Shown here: in pieces, positions 8,337-19,000 of the stretch
Layout: the number at the start of each line of letters is the position of its first letter
How positions within the stretch are numbered: position 1 is the stretch's first letter
Origin: Stentor roeselii
Lineage: Eukaryota > Ciliophora > Heterotrichea > Heterotrichida > Stentoridae
NCBI GenBank assembly: GCA_006503475.1
Contig: RSEH01000036.1
Coordinates: 142,854-206,853 of the forward strand
Length of the DNA stretch: 64,000 bases
Direction of reading: 5' to 3'
Program-made: the position numbers and the translations under genes
Notes under the pieces: model-generated
Told to the model about the DNA's origin: nothing
Database searches by the model: none
Seen by the model: the letters and a program-made list of their open reading frames with translations, nothing else

Positions 8337-9353
8337 ATGGGAGCAAAGAAGCAGCCTCAAGAGAAGAGCAAAAAAGCTGCAAACAAAGAAAAAGAAAAAA
8401 TCATTGAGGATAAAACTTTTGGACTGAAAAACAAAAACAAGTCAGCCACTGTTCAAAAGTACATCAAAGGCGTCTCTCAGCAGGTCAAAGGTATGCCGAA
8501 AGGTGGGGAACGTGCTCAGATTGAATCAAAACTTCAAGACAAGGAAGAAAAGAAGAAATCTGCTGCGGATTCCGCCTTACTTGCTTCTTTGTTCAAGTCA
8601 GTTGTTAATCTTCCTAAAGACCAGGACGCTAAGTCGATTATTTGTAGTTATTTCAAACAAGGAATGTGTCAGAAAGGTGACAAATGCAAGTTTTCCCATG
8701 ATTTGAGTAGTCTTCCTGTACAGCAAGAAAAACCTGATCTTTATCATGATCCTCGGCCTAATGTTCAAAATAATGATATTACTTGTGAGTTCTTTTTTAA
8801 TGCAGTCAGAGATGAAAAATTTGGATGGTTCTGGAAATGTCCGAATGGAAATGAATGCATTTATCGACATGCGCTGCCTGAAGGATTTGAATTCAAGAAG
8901 GAAGAAGTTAAAGTTGAAGTTGATGATGAGGATAAACCGACACTTGAAGAAGTTTTAGATAAGGAAAGATCTGCTTTGCCTACTGGGCTGAAAAATGTTA
9001 ATTTTGAAGAGTTCATGTCCTGGGTAGAAGAAGAAAAAAAAATCCGCGAGCAAGAAAAACTCGAAAGAACAAAACACTTAAAAGGAATCAGTGGCAAAGC
9101 TCTCTTCGAAAGCAACCAAGCCTTATTCCAAGACGACGAAGACGCATTCGAAGACTACAAAAGAGACGAAGAAGCTGAAGAAGACGACGACGACCAAGAC
9201 AAAAGATTCGTAGACGAATCAGACCAAAAGCCAAACGAAAAGGATGAAGAATCCAAACCCGAAGAATCCAAACCCGAAGAATCAAAACCCGAAGAATCAA
9301 AACTCGAAGAATCAAAACAAGAACTTCCAGAATCCTTAGAAGCTAAAACCTAG
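8337..9353 (+). CDS. ZC3H15: ZC3H15/DFRP1-type CCCH zinc-finger protein
   Basis: This 338-residue protein starts MGAKKQPQEKSKKAANKEK, a Lys-rich N-terminus typical of ZC3H15/Tma46. Finger 1 is Cys103-Cys111-Cys117-His121. Finger 2 is Cys150-Cys168-Cys174-His178, with the long first spacer and FGWFWKCPNG context seen in this family. The C-terminal half contains the acidic, helical DRG-binding region (TLEEVLDKERSALP, FEEFMSWVEEEKK). In other eukaryotes this protein binds and stabilises the GTPase DRG1 and associates with translating ribosomes. It ends with five copies of EESKx encoded by a 15-bp tandem repeat. It lies 78 bp after ABHD17 on the same strand. Confidence 0.93.
   Translation: MGAKKQPQEKSKKAANKEKEKIIEDKTFGLKNKNKSATVQKYIKGVSQQVKGMPKGGERAQIESKLQDKEEKKKSAADSALLASLFKSVVNLPKDQDAKSIICSYFKQGMCQKGDKCKFSHDLSSLPVQQEKPDLYHDPRPNVQNNDITCEFFFNAVRDEKFGWFWKCPNGNECIYRHALPEGFEFKKEEVKVEVDDEDKPTLEEVLDKERSALPTGLKNVNFEEFMSWVEEEKKIREQEKLERTKHLKGISGKALFESNQALFQDDEDAFEDYKRDEEAEEDDDDQDKRFVDESDQKPNEKDEESKPEESKPEESKPEESKLEESKQELPESLEAKT
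9246..9320 (+). repeat. 15-bp tandem repeat, 5 copies, inside ZC3H15
   Basis: Unit gaagaatccaaaccc encodes E-E-S-K-P. Copies 1 and 2 are identical; copies 3 to 5 differ at a few sites. It lies in the low-complexity acidic tail and keeps frame, so copy number can vary without harming the ORF. Confidence 0.9.
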
Positions 9354-9382
9354 TAAATAGTTTATGCATTCAACTAACATAA

Positions 9383-9853
9383 ATGTCACTCTGCTTCGCT
9401 GACGAGCATCTAGCCTGGCAACAACGAATCAACAAAGAAAAACATGCAGCGACTCACATCAGGTAACTTCAACTCAGTCCTTTTCACATCAGCAAGTCTC
9501 CAATTCGAGTCCATGACAGTCGAAACTCAACACCCAAGCCAAGGTTTTCAAATACTTTTCAAGCCGCTCCTGGAAAACGGCTTCGCTTGCGAAGCCAAGA
9601 CAAGGAAGGAGGTCGTTTCCCGTCGATTTACTCTCGTCAAAGTTTGAACTCTTTTATGAATTTTTCAGTTAAGTCAAGTCAACTCGCTTTAAGTGACTTT
9701 GAAGGAAAGACGATGGAAGAAATGAAAGAAATTTTAAAGAAAGAGAGACTTGTAAGGTTTAAATAGAGAAGACTTGTCGCTGAGCAGCAGTTGTTGGAAG
9801 TTAAGATGAGGGAAACTGGAGAATTGATAAAGAAGTTAAATAAGAATAATTAA
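9383..9853 (+). CDS. small spliced coiled-coil protein
   Basis: Two 15-nt introns (9463-9477 and 9752-9766) connect three exons of 80, 274 and 87 nt into a 146-aa frame starting MSLCFADEHLAWQQRINKEK and ending ELIKKLNKNN. Without splicing only short broken ORFs exist. Both introns fit the local GTA-N6-A-N2-YAG pattern and both removals restore one frame. The middle is Ser/Arg-rich and probably unstructured. The last ~45 residues form a charged heptad-like helix (MEEMKEILKKERLRRLVAEQ). Function unknown. It converges with the SNARE gene 68 bp away. A basic, partly disordered adaptor-like protein is a guess only. Confidence 0.75.
9463..9477 (+). other. 15-nt intron
   Basis: gtaacttcaactcag, phase 2; A at position 10. 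Splicing removes an in-frame TAA. Confidence 0.8.
9752..9766 (+). other. 15-nt intron
   Basis: gtaaggtttaaatag, phase 0; A at position 10. Splicing removes an in-frame TAG and continues the coiled coil. Confidence 0.8.
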
Positions 9854-9921
9854 TGGAGAACAGAACGATGATATGTCAAAGTAACATGTCACTACACGTT
9901 CTCCTATATTAAAGTATTAAC

Positions 9922-10608
9922 CTAAAACACGACAACTCCAAAGACAACTGCGAGAAGGACTCCTACGACGATCGCAGCGATTACAAAAATAATGCACATC
10001 TTCTTTTTAGCACTTCTTTGATAACCTTCTGCTTTTGTTAACTCTCTTACGCCTCTGCCTGTCTCTTGAGCTGCTGTGTCGACGTGTTTTTCGACTACGG
10101 TCAGGTCTTCACCTTGTTCTTTTATCATTAGAGCTGCGTCTTTGAACATCTCGTTCACTGTGTGCAGGTCTTTGTGCAGCTCGTCTACTCTTTCTTTGCG
10201 TTCTCTTAGTTCTTCGTTTTTTAATTGGACTGAGTCGTGGTATGCTAAAGAGTCTTTTTCCATTATGCCGAAGTCTTCTAGGTTTTCTTCTGGGTTGGAG
10301 GAATAATCACTAGCTTTCAACTCTTCCTCAGTTCCAGGTACACTTTTATACTGACGATTCAGTTCCTCAAATTGTTTTTCAAGAGGAGTAAGTTTAGCTT
10401 TAGAGTCTTTCGTTGGTCTCGGACGCTTAAACGTTTCTTTAAGAGAATCCTTTAACAAAGCAATTTGTTGACTAATTTGATGTCGAGATTTTCCATGTGC
10501 TTTGCTGTAGTCTTTAATGAGTTTGTTATAACTTCTCAAGTCAAGCGAGATTTTATCGTAGTTGAAGTCGGAAGAATCACTATCACCGTCTAGACGCTTG
10601 TACATCAT
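9922..10608 (-). CDS. endosomal Qa-SNARE, syntaxin 7/12 (Pep12) type
   Basis: This 228-residue tail-anchored SNARE has an N-terminal helical region (~20-100) and a Qa SNARE motif at about 140-195. The core VNEMFKDAALMIKEQGEDL carries the zero-layer Gln. A YQRSAKKK linker and a C-terminal membrane helix (MCIIFVIAAIVVGVLLAVV) follow, with only a couple of residues beyond. The motif and linker closely match animal syntaxin 7/12 and yeast Pep12, which drive fusion with late endosomes. That assigns the protein to endosomal traffic rather than the plasma membrane. The N-terminal Habc bundle is short compared with typical syntaxins. Confidence 0.92.
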   Translation of the reverse strand: MMYKRLDGDSDSSDFNYDKISLDLRSYNKLIKDYSKAHGKSRHQISQQIALLKDSLKETFKRPRPTKDSKAKLTPLEKQFEELNRQYKSVPGTEEELKASDYSSNPEENLEDFGIMEKDSLAYHDSVQLKNEELRERKERVDELHKDLHTVNEMFKDAALMIKEQGEDLTVVEKHVDTAAQETGRGVRELTKAEGYQRSAKKKMCIIFVIAAIVVGVLLAVVFGVVVF

Positions 10609-11583
10609 TTTTATGAAGAGAAGGTGGATGAGATTATGCTAGTTGTTAGAGCATGGGACCTGCCCTTCTATTTATGTCGCATATTCACGACCCGCTTACA
10701 AAGGTTTGCAGGAGATACAATATGCCATTTATAAGAGTAAGGGTAAATGGAAATGATGAGAGAAGTGATTAGGTATTTTGAATATTTGAAAATATTTCGA
10801 ATGGTATTTATTGTGGTTGAATAAAAGAGTTTTAGTGATAAAGAGTTTTTATTGTTACTATTTGTTGAATTGTAAATAGAATTTTATGTAAATTTTTAAG
10901 ATTATTGTCTTGATGGTGAATTTTGGAAATGGTTTATTTTCAAACTGAAAGGAAAATAGAGCTTTTTAGTTATATCGTTATCATTTTTTATGGATTGTCG
11001 CTTTTGTATTATAAAATAAGAAGCTTGCTTTTTACATAAAATATTGTGATTGGAGTATATATTGAGCTTTAGATATTTAAACTAGGATTGAAATATAATG
11101 CTTTCAATATAAAGAGCAAATTCTGATAATTCTCATGAAAATTTCATTTTAATTGGATTTCTTAAATAAACTTCGGATGAGCTTGTTAATATCTTGTTGA
11201 TTAGAGTTTGATATAAAAATAATAAGTAGCTTTTTTTTAAATATTACCCCTAAGTATATATTTATACTCCAGAAGACTTAGATTAAATTAACATGATTGA
11301 ATAATTATTTGAAATTATTGGAGATATTTATATATTTAAAACTACTTGAATTCAATAATCCAGGATTAATACTGTTTAAAATCTTGAATGCCTTCACATC
11401 AAAAGCAAAAGGAGTTTTCTTCATTAAAAATAAAAAGTACTATATAATTTATTTAATAATAAAAAAATCTAAATAAAACTTTCAACCCTTTCTTTTGATA
11501 TAATTTTAATCCTAGGCTTCTGATTCAAACCCTTCACAAAGTTTAATCCAAGATAATTCATTAAAACTAGTTCAGGACTCTGC
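10609..11583. other. intergenic, AT-rich, no gene seen
   Basis: About 1 kb without an ORF or recognisable protein remnant. The SNARE promoter should be at its left end; GACCCGCTTACAAA (10689-10702) is shared in near-identical form with the ABCA upstream region. Confidence 0.5.
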
Positions 11584-11808
11584 ATGGTTTGTGAAGCTTC
11601 GAATGCCGTAGTTAATAATTTAATGTACCTGTGGGTTTACATTGCTACTGGATTGAATTCCCAGGATTCTTGCGTTTCTTGCTACGATGAATGCTTGATC
11701 TGCAGTTTCACAGCGGCGAATGTGAGTTGTGTCACTTGCAAAGCTAGTAATTCCACCCTGAATAACGGGGGGATGTTGATTGAACAAGGAGTATGCAAGT
11801 TTGCATAG
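11575..11808 (+). pseudogene. relic of a Cys-rich repeat surface protein
   Basis: An ORF of ~74 codons encodes about one and a half Cys-rich repeats (CMVCEASN, then SCVSCYDECLICSF and SCVTCKASN). These have the same C-x2-C spacing and C-K-A-x-N pattern as repeats in the giant genes at 24-33 kb and 43-48 kb. An in-frame TAA lies shortly upstream and TAG ends it. There is no signal peptide, and no neighbouring exon can be joined. It looks like a fragment of a once longer family member. A separate short coding-like stretch (11925-12078) follows in another state of decay. Confidence 0.55.
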
Positions 11809-13005
11809 CTGCCTTAATTTGGTGAGACTCTAGCTCAGTACTTCACTTAGCACCTTGAAGGATATGATGCACCCCGATTTCATCTTAGATTTTCCTCTTA
11901 TTTTTTGTAATTTTTGTAAATTTTCAGGTCTTTGAATAGTGAACAAGCTGTGGGTTTTCAAAGAATTCATGAATTGAAGCCTTTAAAATTTTGTATGCTT
12001 GTTGATTTACTCTCGATGTTTAAAGATTCATTTGATGAGGTCTTGAAAGGGTTGATGAATGAGTTGTTGATTGAATAGAGGCTGTGGATTTTCTTGAATC
12101 CATAAATTGAGGCGTTTGAAAATTTTCAATTTTTTTTGTTTTCGAATATTTCTCCATTCTTGATTTTTCATTGAATCAAGATTTATGGAGCTGCTCTATT
12201 GTAGTAATGACTGTTCATCAGGTATTTTCTTAAGGCTGATGAATCCTTGGCTTTATACATTGAAAAGTTTGTAAATTAAAGTCAATCGATAGTTTTTTTC
12301 GAAATTTTTCCCTTTTGTGTTAGTTTACTTCCGGGAACATGTTTTGTATGTTTGAAAAAAATAAATGCTTTGAAGGGATGCAGTTTGAGTTTTAGTTTAA
12401 TATATCAAAACAGGTTTAATGATATACAGATTATTATTCTCAGATGATTGAATCTTACTGCTTAATAGTAATACTCGATTAATTAATTTGGAATATTTTG
12501 AGGGATCTGGAATAGTGATAGTTTAATAGAACAGGAATTTTTTAGTGGTTTAATATTTTTTTGTTAATATCTCATTAATGTTCAACTCAGAAAGGCTACA
12601 TAATAAAACTTATTCTTAGAAACAAGACATCGTTAACTGGTTAAATAACTTAATAGAAATCATAAATTATTTCATTTTTGTGGAAAATCGGTAAACTTTT
12701 TATTGCATTTCTCACTGGTTCACTGTAATTGGTTATTTATAAGGAATCTTGGAAATTTACATAATTTTAATCTCAGAATGGTGGAGTTGTGATATTGAAC
12801 AATTTATAGCTAAAAAACTCTAATTAATCTTCTCTTCTATCTTTTATGTGGACACTAGCACTTAATATCTTCTAATAGTTTCAATACCTTAAAAACACCC
12901 TTAATTCTTTTCCTAAATTTAATATCCTATCACAATAAAACCATAAGTCTTGAGAATCCCAAATACCCTAAAAGAAAAAAAACAATTATTCAATCTAACT
13001 TAATT
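11809..13005. other. gene-poor AT-rich region with a degenerate duplication
   Basis: No intact gene. About 55 bp at 11941-11995 recur imperfectly at 12074-12130 (shared core ...aagctgtgggttttc / gaggctgtggattttc...). This hints at an old local duplication, probably part of the decayed locus beginning at 11575. The right end is the 3' flank of the giant gene ending at 13006. Confidence 0.4.
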
Positions 13006-16000
13006 CTAATCAAATAAAATCCTTGGAGATGTCTTTATCAAGCTTCTGTTGGTAGGTGTTTCTTGCAAAGTAAACCCAGAGGTATTAATAACTCTAAAAA
13101 CTTTAGAATCAGTGACTTCACTCGGCATGGTGACTCTTTTTCCTTTATCAATCTGCCTTTTCTTACATACCAGATAAACAACTGCTGAGTACACCGGTTC
13201 CAAAATAAACATCTGAACAACAGTAAAGATTAAAAAGTTAACCATCCAATCAACTACTTGCCCAATGCAATAACTTGCACAAATACAGCAAATCGCAATA
13301 AAAGCAATGATCGAAATGGTAAAGTTAAAAACAATCAAATGACTATCAAGTCTTTCATTACTGTATCGAAAATACTTCAAAATAAAATTGACCACTGTCA
13401 AAACCTGACTGCAACAAAGAGCAAGAATTCCTGACCCAAAAGCTTCAACCGTGAAAGACCTGAAATCAAGTTCAAGTCTCGAAACCTCTGAATCAATTCT
13501 TTGAATACTGATACCAACAACAGCCATAATCACAAGCATCGTGCTTAAAACCTCAAAAACAGCAGAAAGTCTTCTAAACTTCTTTTGTCTCACAAAAAGA
13601 CTAGAAACATGATAAAATGTCTTAAAAGTAAAAAAGTTATTTTCAACTAGCAAGTCAACTTTATCATTATCATAAAACACCAAACTCGCTATCAAAGCAA
13701 CGAAAATTAAAATACCTGAAATTTGAATCGGCTCTCTTGCGAACTGACAAATAAATACAAATTCCTTAATCTCGCCTTCAGAAAACACAAAAAAATCCAC
13801 CTCGATCATGGAATCATTTACTTTTAAGACTTGACAGGTTGGGGTGGAACATCGAGCACCTTGGATTTGGAAGGTGTTGGGCAAGAAGATTTTCAGAGCG
13901 TCCTTTAAAACTACTTGAGCTTCATTTTTTTCAATGTATTTCAAAGTGTATTGTTTAAAGGTCCCCACTGCGAAGATCCCCATTTTTATGTAAATCTTTG
14001 ACTTATCAACAATCGCTGCAAAGTAAAAGTCATAAACTAAAGTCTCGTTTATTTCAAGAGATTCAGGAAAAAAGATGTGAAGACCTTTTTCTTGAAGTTT
14101 TAAACCCACGAAACCTAAAGCGAGTTTTCTTACTTGCACAAGATGATTGTCGCTTGAAAGCTGAAAAGTCGTACCTGGAGTCGTGTCGATTACGAGGTGG
14201 TCAGCGGAATGCTCTAATAGGGCGTTCAAGGAAGTTTTATCAAGCTTTGAGAAATATTTTTCACTTTTTTTGAAAAGTTGAAGAATTTTTTCGATTCTTA
14301 TTCTTTTTGGATACTTTTCGAGGAACTTAACGACTGGCTCTGCCATTTCAAGCAAGTTTTGGTCTTCAGGTAAAAGATCTGAATCAAGAAGAGTGTTAAA
14401 ACAGTCTAGAATCAAGTCAAGAGTGTATTTATTTATTGAAGACATTGAAAAAGAGTCAGGATTTTCTATTATTTCTTGAAAATACTTAGAAAAAGTTTCC
14501 ATCAAGTAGTTAATCACAGGGTATTCTGAGTTTTTCGTCAGAAAAGCCATAAAACCATTCGGAAAATTAGAAGAAGTCTTCAAATAATCAATTAAATCCA
14601 TAAGTTCATCTGAAGTTCTTCTTTTTTTCTGATTGATATCCTCATAAAACATCCGACATGTTTCAAGACAGTCACAAACTCTAACAACAACTCGTTTATA
14701 ACCTTGAGGAATGTAAATTTTCACAACATTCTCTAAATTCACTTCATTTATCCACTTCGCACTCTGGTCCTTTTCAACCACTCCAGTCTGATAGACAAGT
14801 GGATAGTCTTCATCATCCAAATCAACACAATTAAGACTTGCAATGGTCCAGGTAGGGTCCTCAAAAATAGCTGAGACTTTTTCACATGAAGGGCCATTAT
14901 TGACTAAAAGTCTCAAAACTATTCTGTTGACTTTGCTGTTATCTGGACTCAATGCAAACAAGTACTGAGCACCAGGCTGAAGACTAAACTCAGGAAGTCC
15001 AAGATAAGAATTCGTGTAGTCCACACTCGCGTCATTCACAGTGCCTTCAACTGTCCAGGTGAAAGTAGGAAAGCCTCCTACCTTGATTTCAGGAATTATG
15101 TTATAGATGTAGTCAGGGTTCACTTTTTTTAAGTCAGTTGAAATTGTGATTGAACCTGAGACTAATCTAGAGAAAGTCGCTGTCAGTGAAGTGAATGCGA
15201 GTTTGTTTGAAGTACTTGCTGATAAGTAAAAGGTGTAACTTGCCTCGTCGAGTTTTAAATAAGAAACAAGAAGATTTCCGGAGGATTGACTGAAGTGAAG
15301 GGGTTTTCCGTCTTTGTCTTTACAGAGATGATCTGTTTGGAAACAGGTCCAGGTCTTTAAAATTACGGATGAAGAGTCGTCAGGGTCTTTAACGACTGGT
15401 TTTATTGAAAAGTCCTCAGTCATTGAGTAGTTCCCGTCACTTTTATCTAAAGATATCTCTAAAGAAGAGTCTTTTACTGTTATTGTCGTTGATGCAGTAC
15501 CTGTCGCTGTTCCTTGACTGACAACTACACGAAAATCATAAGATTTTCTAGGTTTTAGAGAAAAAGCTGAAAATTTTAAGAATTTTTCAGAAAACTGGGA
15601 ATTTAAAACATTTTTAACTGAAGAGTCAATTGAAGAGCTAGTCCATTTAAATGTAAAATCTTCAGATTGCGAGCATTTTTCTTTGATCACTGCTGAAATA
15701 GTTAAAGATTGAGAAGTTTTATGATAATAAATCGCTCCTGGGGTTATAGAGACAGAAAGAGCAGGTTTTTCAGTGATTTTTATAACTTTCACAGCTGAGG
15801 ACCATGCAATTTCACCAGTTGTGAGGTTTAAAGTAACTGTCAAGGTGCCTGGTGTAAGAAGGTCTCTTGGGATATCCAGAAAGTTTTTAATGTTTTGACT
15901 GACAAAATCACATACTTTACTGTTACTTGGCAGGTAGTCGCAGGTCCAGATGAATGAAAGTTCTTGTCCTTGATTATTTGATATTAACTGAAGATTACTC

Positions 16001-19000
16001 TTGCCGCAAAGTAAAGAGTACTCGTTTGGACCTGAGATAGAAGCTTGTTGAACTGAGTATGAAGAATTTTTTTTTATTGGAATTTTTAGTTCTTCGTAGT
16101 TAAAGGAACATTTTGAGTCTGCAGCTTCTAATTGAAGTTCGTTTAATGATAAAATGTTTGAGGTTAAGATTGGGTATGATGATAATTTTACTTGTAGAAG
16201 AGAAGGGGTTATCCAAATGCATTCACCATTTAAAGCGTTATCGGGACTTGTTATTATTTCAGAACATTTTTTAAGTCCGATGATTTTCACATTACGAGAG
16301 AATTCAGTGTAAATGATTTTATAGTCGTTGGAATAGTAACTATTTATTTCTGATTTTAGGAAATAACTTCTGCAGTGTAAACACATACCAGCCACTTCTT
16401 CAAGATTATCGGAACAGGCACAGGAATTGTTGAGAGGAATGTAAAAGGCTCCTGATGTGCATTCACAACTAGCTCCTAAATCCTCACTCGGATAAGACAA
16501 AGCCTTACAAGTTCTGCAAGCTGTTGTATTCAAGGCAATTACACACAAAGGGTCTGTGTTGTTAGAAGGCTGTACAACAACATTTTCAGAAGCTTTTGCT
16601 GATCGGTACACGAACTTGATTTCGGTGTTTCCAGTAAAGCTGAAATAAGTTGTTAAATTAACCTGGCCATTTTCATCAGTTTGGATTTCATCAAAAAGTG
16701 TGCCGTTTATATAGATCTCAACAACAGCATCTGCCACTGGCAAGCCAGTGGCTGTATTCATGACAGTGCCTATGAAAGAATAAAGGTACTTTTCTTTCAC
16801 TTCTTCAGTTAAAGACTCGATATTAATAATTATATCCTTGTCGAATACTACATTCGCTTGTTGGGTACCTGGTAATAGTTCTTCACTGGAGGCAGTAAAA
16901 GTGAACTGATCTGTTTGGTTTAGAGAAACTTCTGTATATTTTAAAACTCCTGATGATGTTTTTCCTTGACTAGCTCCATTAAACCAACCAGAAGGAGTAA
17001 CATCAAGATTAATCACAAAACTTCCATATTTACTTTGAATCAAACTTCCATCATTGCTGCAAACTCTTACTGAAAAGCTAAAAGGCTCTAATAATTTAAG
17101 ATCATTTTTCGGAAACCCAGCAAATATCAGGCGTTGCTTCAAGACATTCACTGAAACTTCAGCAAATCCAGGAAGACTAGTCAACATAAATATTCGTACT
17201 CCAGGAGATTTACAATAAAGTGAATGAACAACAGTTCCTGATGATGTTGTTCTTGTAATATCACCGATAAAATCAGCATCACTTGTTAGAGTCGTTGTGG
17301 CCGTTTCTATAAATGGACTACCGAACTGGTCAAAGAGGTATCCAGTGACTTTGAAGTCGAAGTAAGCTGTTGGGTTCACGTCGCTTAGTTCTATTCTCAC
17401 TTCGTTAACATAAGGTTCAACGATTTTCAATGGATTGCTACAACCTGAAAGCATGTCGTTTGAAGAAGCACAAATTTGCATGTCCCCCAAAGTGTTTATT
17501 TTAATTCCTGAAAGGACTAAACGACCTCCAGAGGTTTTTCCAGTTATTGTACCTAGTAAGGAGCCAGAAGGTATCAAATAAAGAATTAAAACATAAGGTC
17601 CATATTTCAATTCTTTAAGTTTCACTAAATGATCATAAACTTCAACAGTAACCGAAAAAGCATCAGTCTTAAGATTCGGCTAAATATCATTTACCTTTGG
17701 ACTACCCAGAGAAACAACAATTTGATCCTTTTTGACCTCAATAGACCTTGTTTTCACATAACCTTGACAAGCAATCTCCACTGAATAAGTTCCAGACAAA
17801 GAGTACCTAAAAGTAAACATAGCAATCCCATCAGAGCTCATAATCGATGAAGTGACTAAACTACTACCAGTTAAACTGACCAACAGCGAAGGAGTATAAA
17901 CAAAGCCAGTCTCATCATAAACAGTAGCCGTTAAATTTAAGTCAAAATTACTCGAAATGACTGAAGGGCTGATTGAAAGACTCAAGGTTAATGACTTTAC
18001 CTTTATTTGCCCTCCAAGGCTTGAAAGCTTGTCAGTTGACATCACTTGCAAACGAGTTGTTCCGATATATGAGACTTTTAGTGAAGTGAAGGAAACACAA
18101 CCATTGGATGTCTGTTTTGATAGAGTCCCTGTCAATGTGTTCACCAATGCGTTGATATTTATTGTGAATGGACCGTATGAACTGATTGTTGTTAAGCTCT
18201 GACTGTTTAACACACAGACTGTGCAGTCTAGTGGAGTTGTTGTGAATATCGATTCGGTGTAAAGCGTTGATGGACTTACTGAGGTGATTTGAAGAATGTT
18301 TTGTTGGATTGATACTGAAGAATCACCTGATATTGAACCAGCGGTTACTTTGATTTGTTTTGTCCCACTGATACGGCTGTATACTGATAAGTCTAAAGTT
18401 CCTGTTGTTGTTGAACCTGAAAGAGTTCCTAATATATCGTTGTTAGTACTGGTCACAATTAAACTCACATTTAAAACCCACAACACGCCTCTCTGATCAA
18501 AAATCAAAATCCTCAAAACAAATTCAACAAAAGCATCAGGTGCTTTATCAGAAGGTGTAACCAACAAGCTAGTAATTCTAAGCGCTTCAATTTCAAAATA
18601 CTCAGTTCGATCCTCTTCCATTTGGTTTCCAGTAGCTTTAACACAATAAACACCTCCAGTATTAATAAAAAGATTCTGAAACAAAGCAATTCCCGACTCA
18701 GAGTTTTTTCTATCCACTCCACTAAGAGTTCCAGAGCTAAGACTGACTTGAACAAAATGAGGTCCTTTCGAATTTTCTAAAACAGATCCATCATTATTAT
18801 AGACTTCAACAGTAACCCCAAAGACTGAATCCGTGTAAACAGGCTGCTTAAATCTTACCATTGGACTAGGATTCGAGATCTTTAGTTTATTTTTCAGAAT
18901 CGTTATCAAAATACTTGCACTTACCGAACCACTGGTGACAGTTAAAGTATTGAGTCCAGCAGTTTTACTATATAATGTCACTGAAACAGTCCCTTTATCA

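Noticed and set aside
13998-14273. 91-codon plus-strand ORF inside the giant gene
   Set aside because: Antisense shadow of well-supported coding sequence.
18248-18275. A repeat-boundary intron at the unit starting SVSPSTLYTES
   Set aside because: The 15-mer from GTA ends in CG, with T at position 10; no valid 3' site, so this repeat appears to lack the intron.
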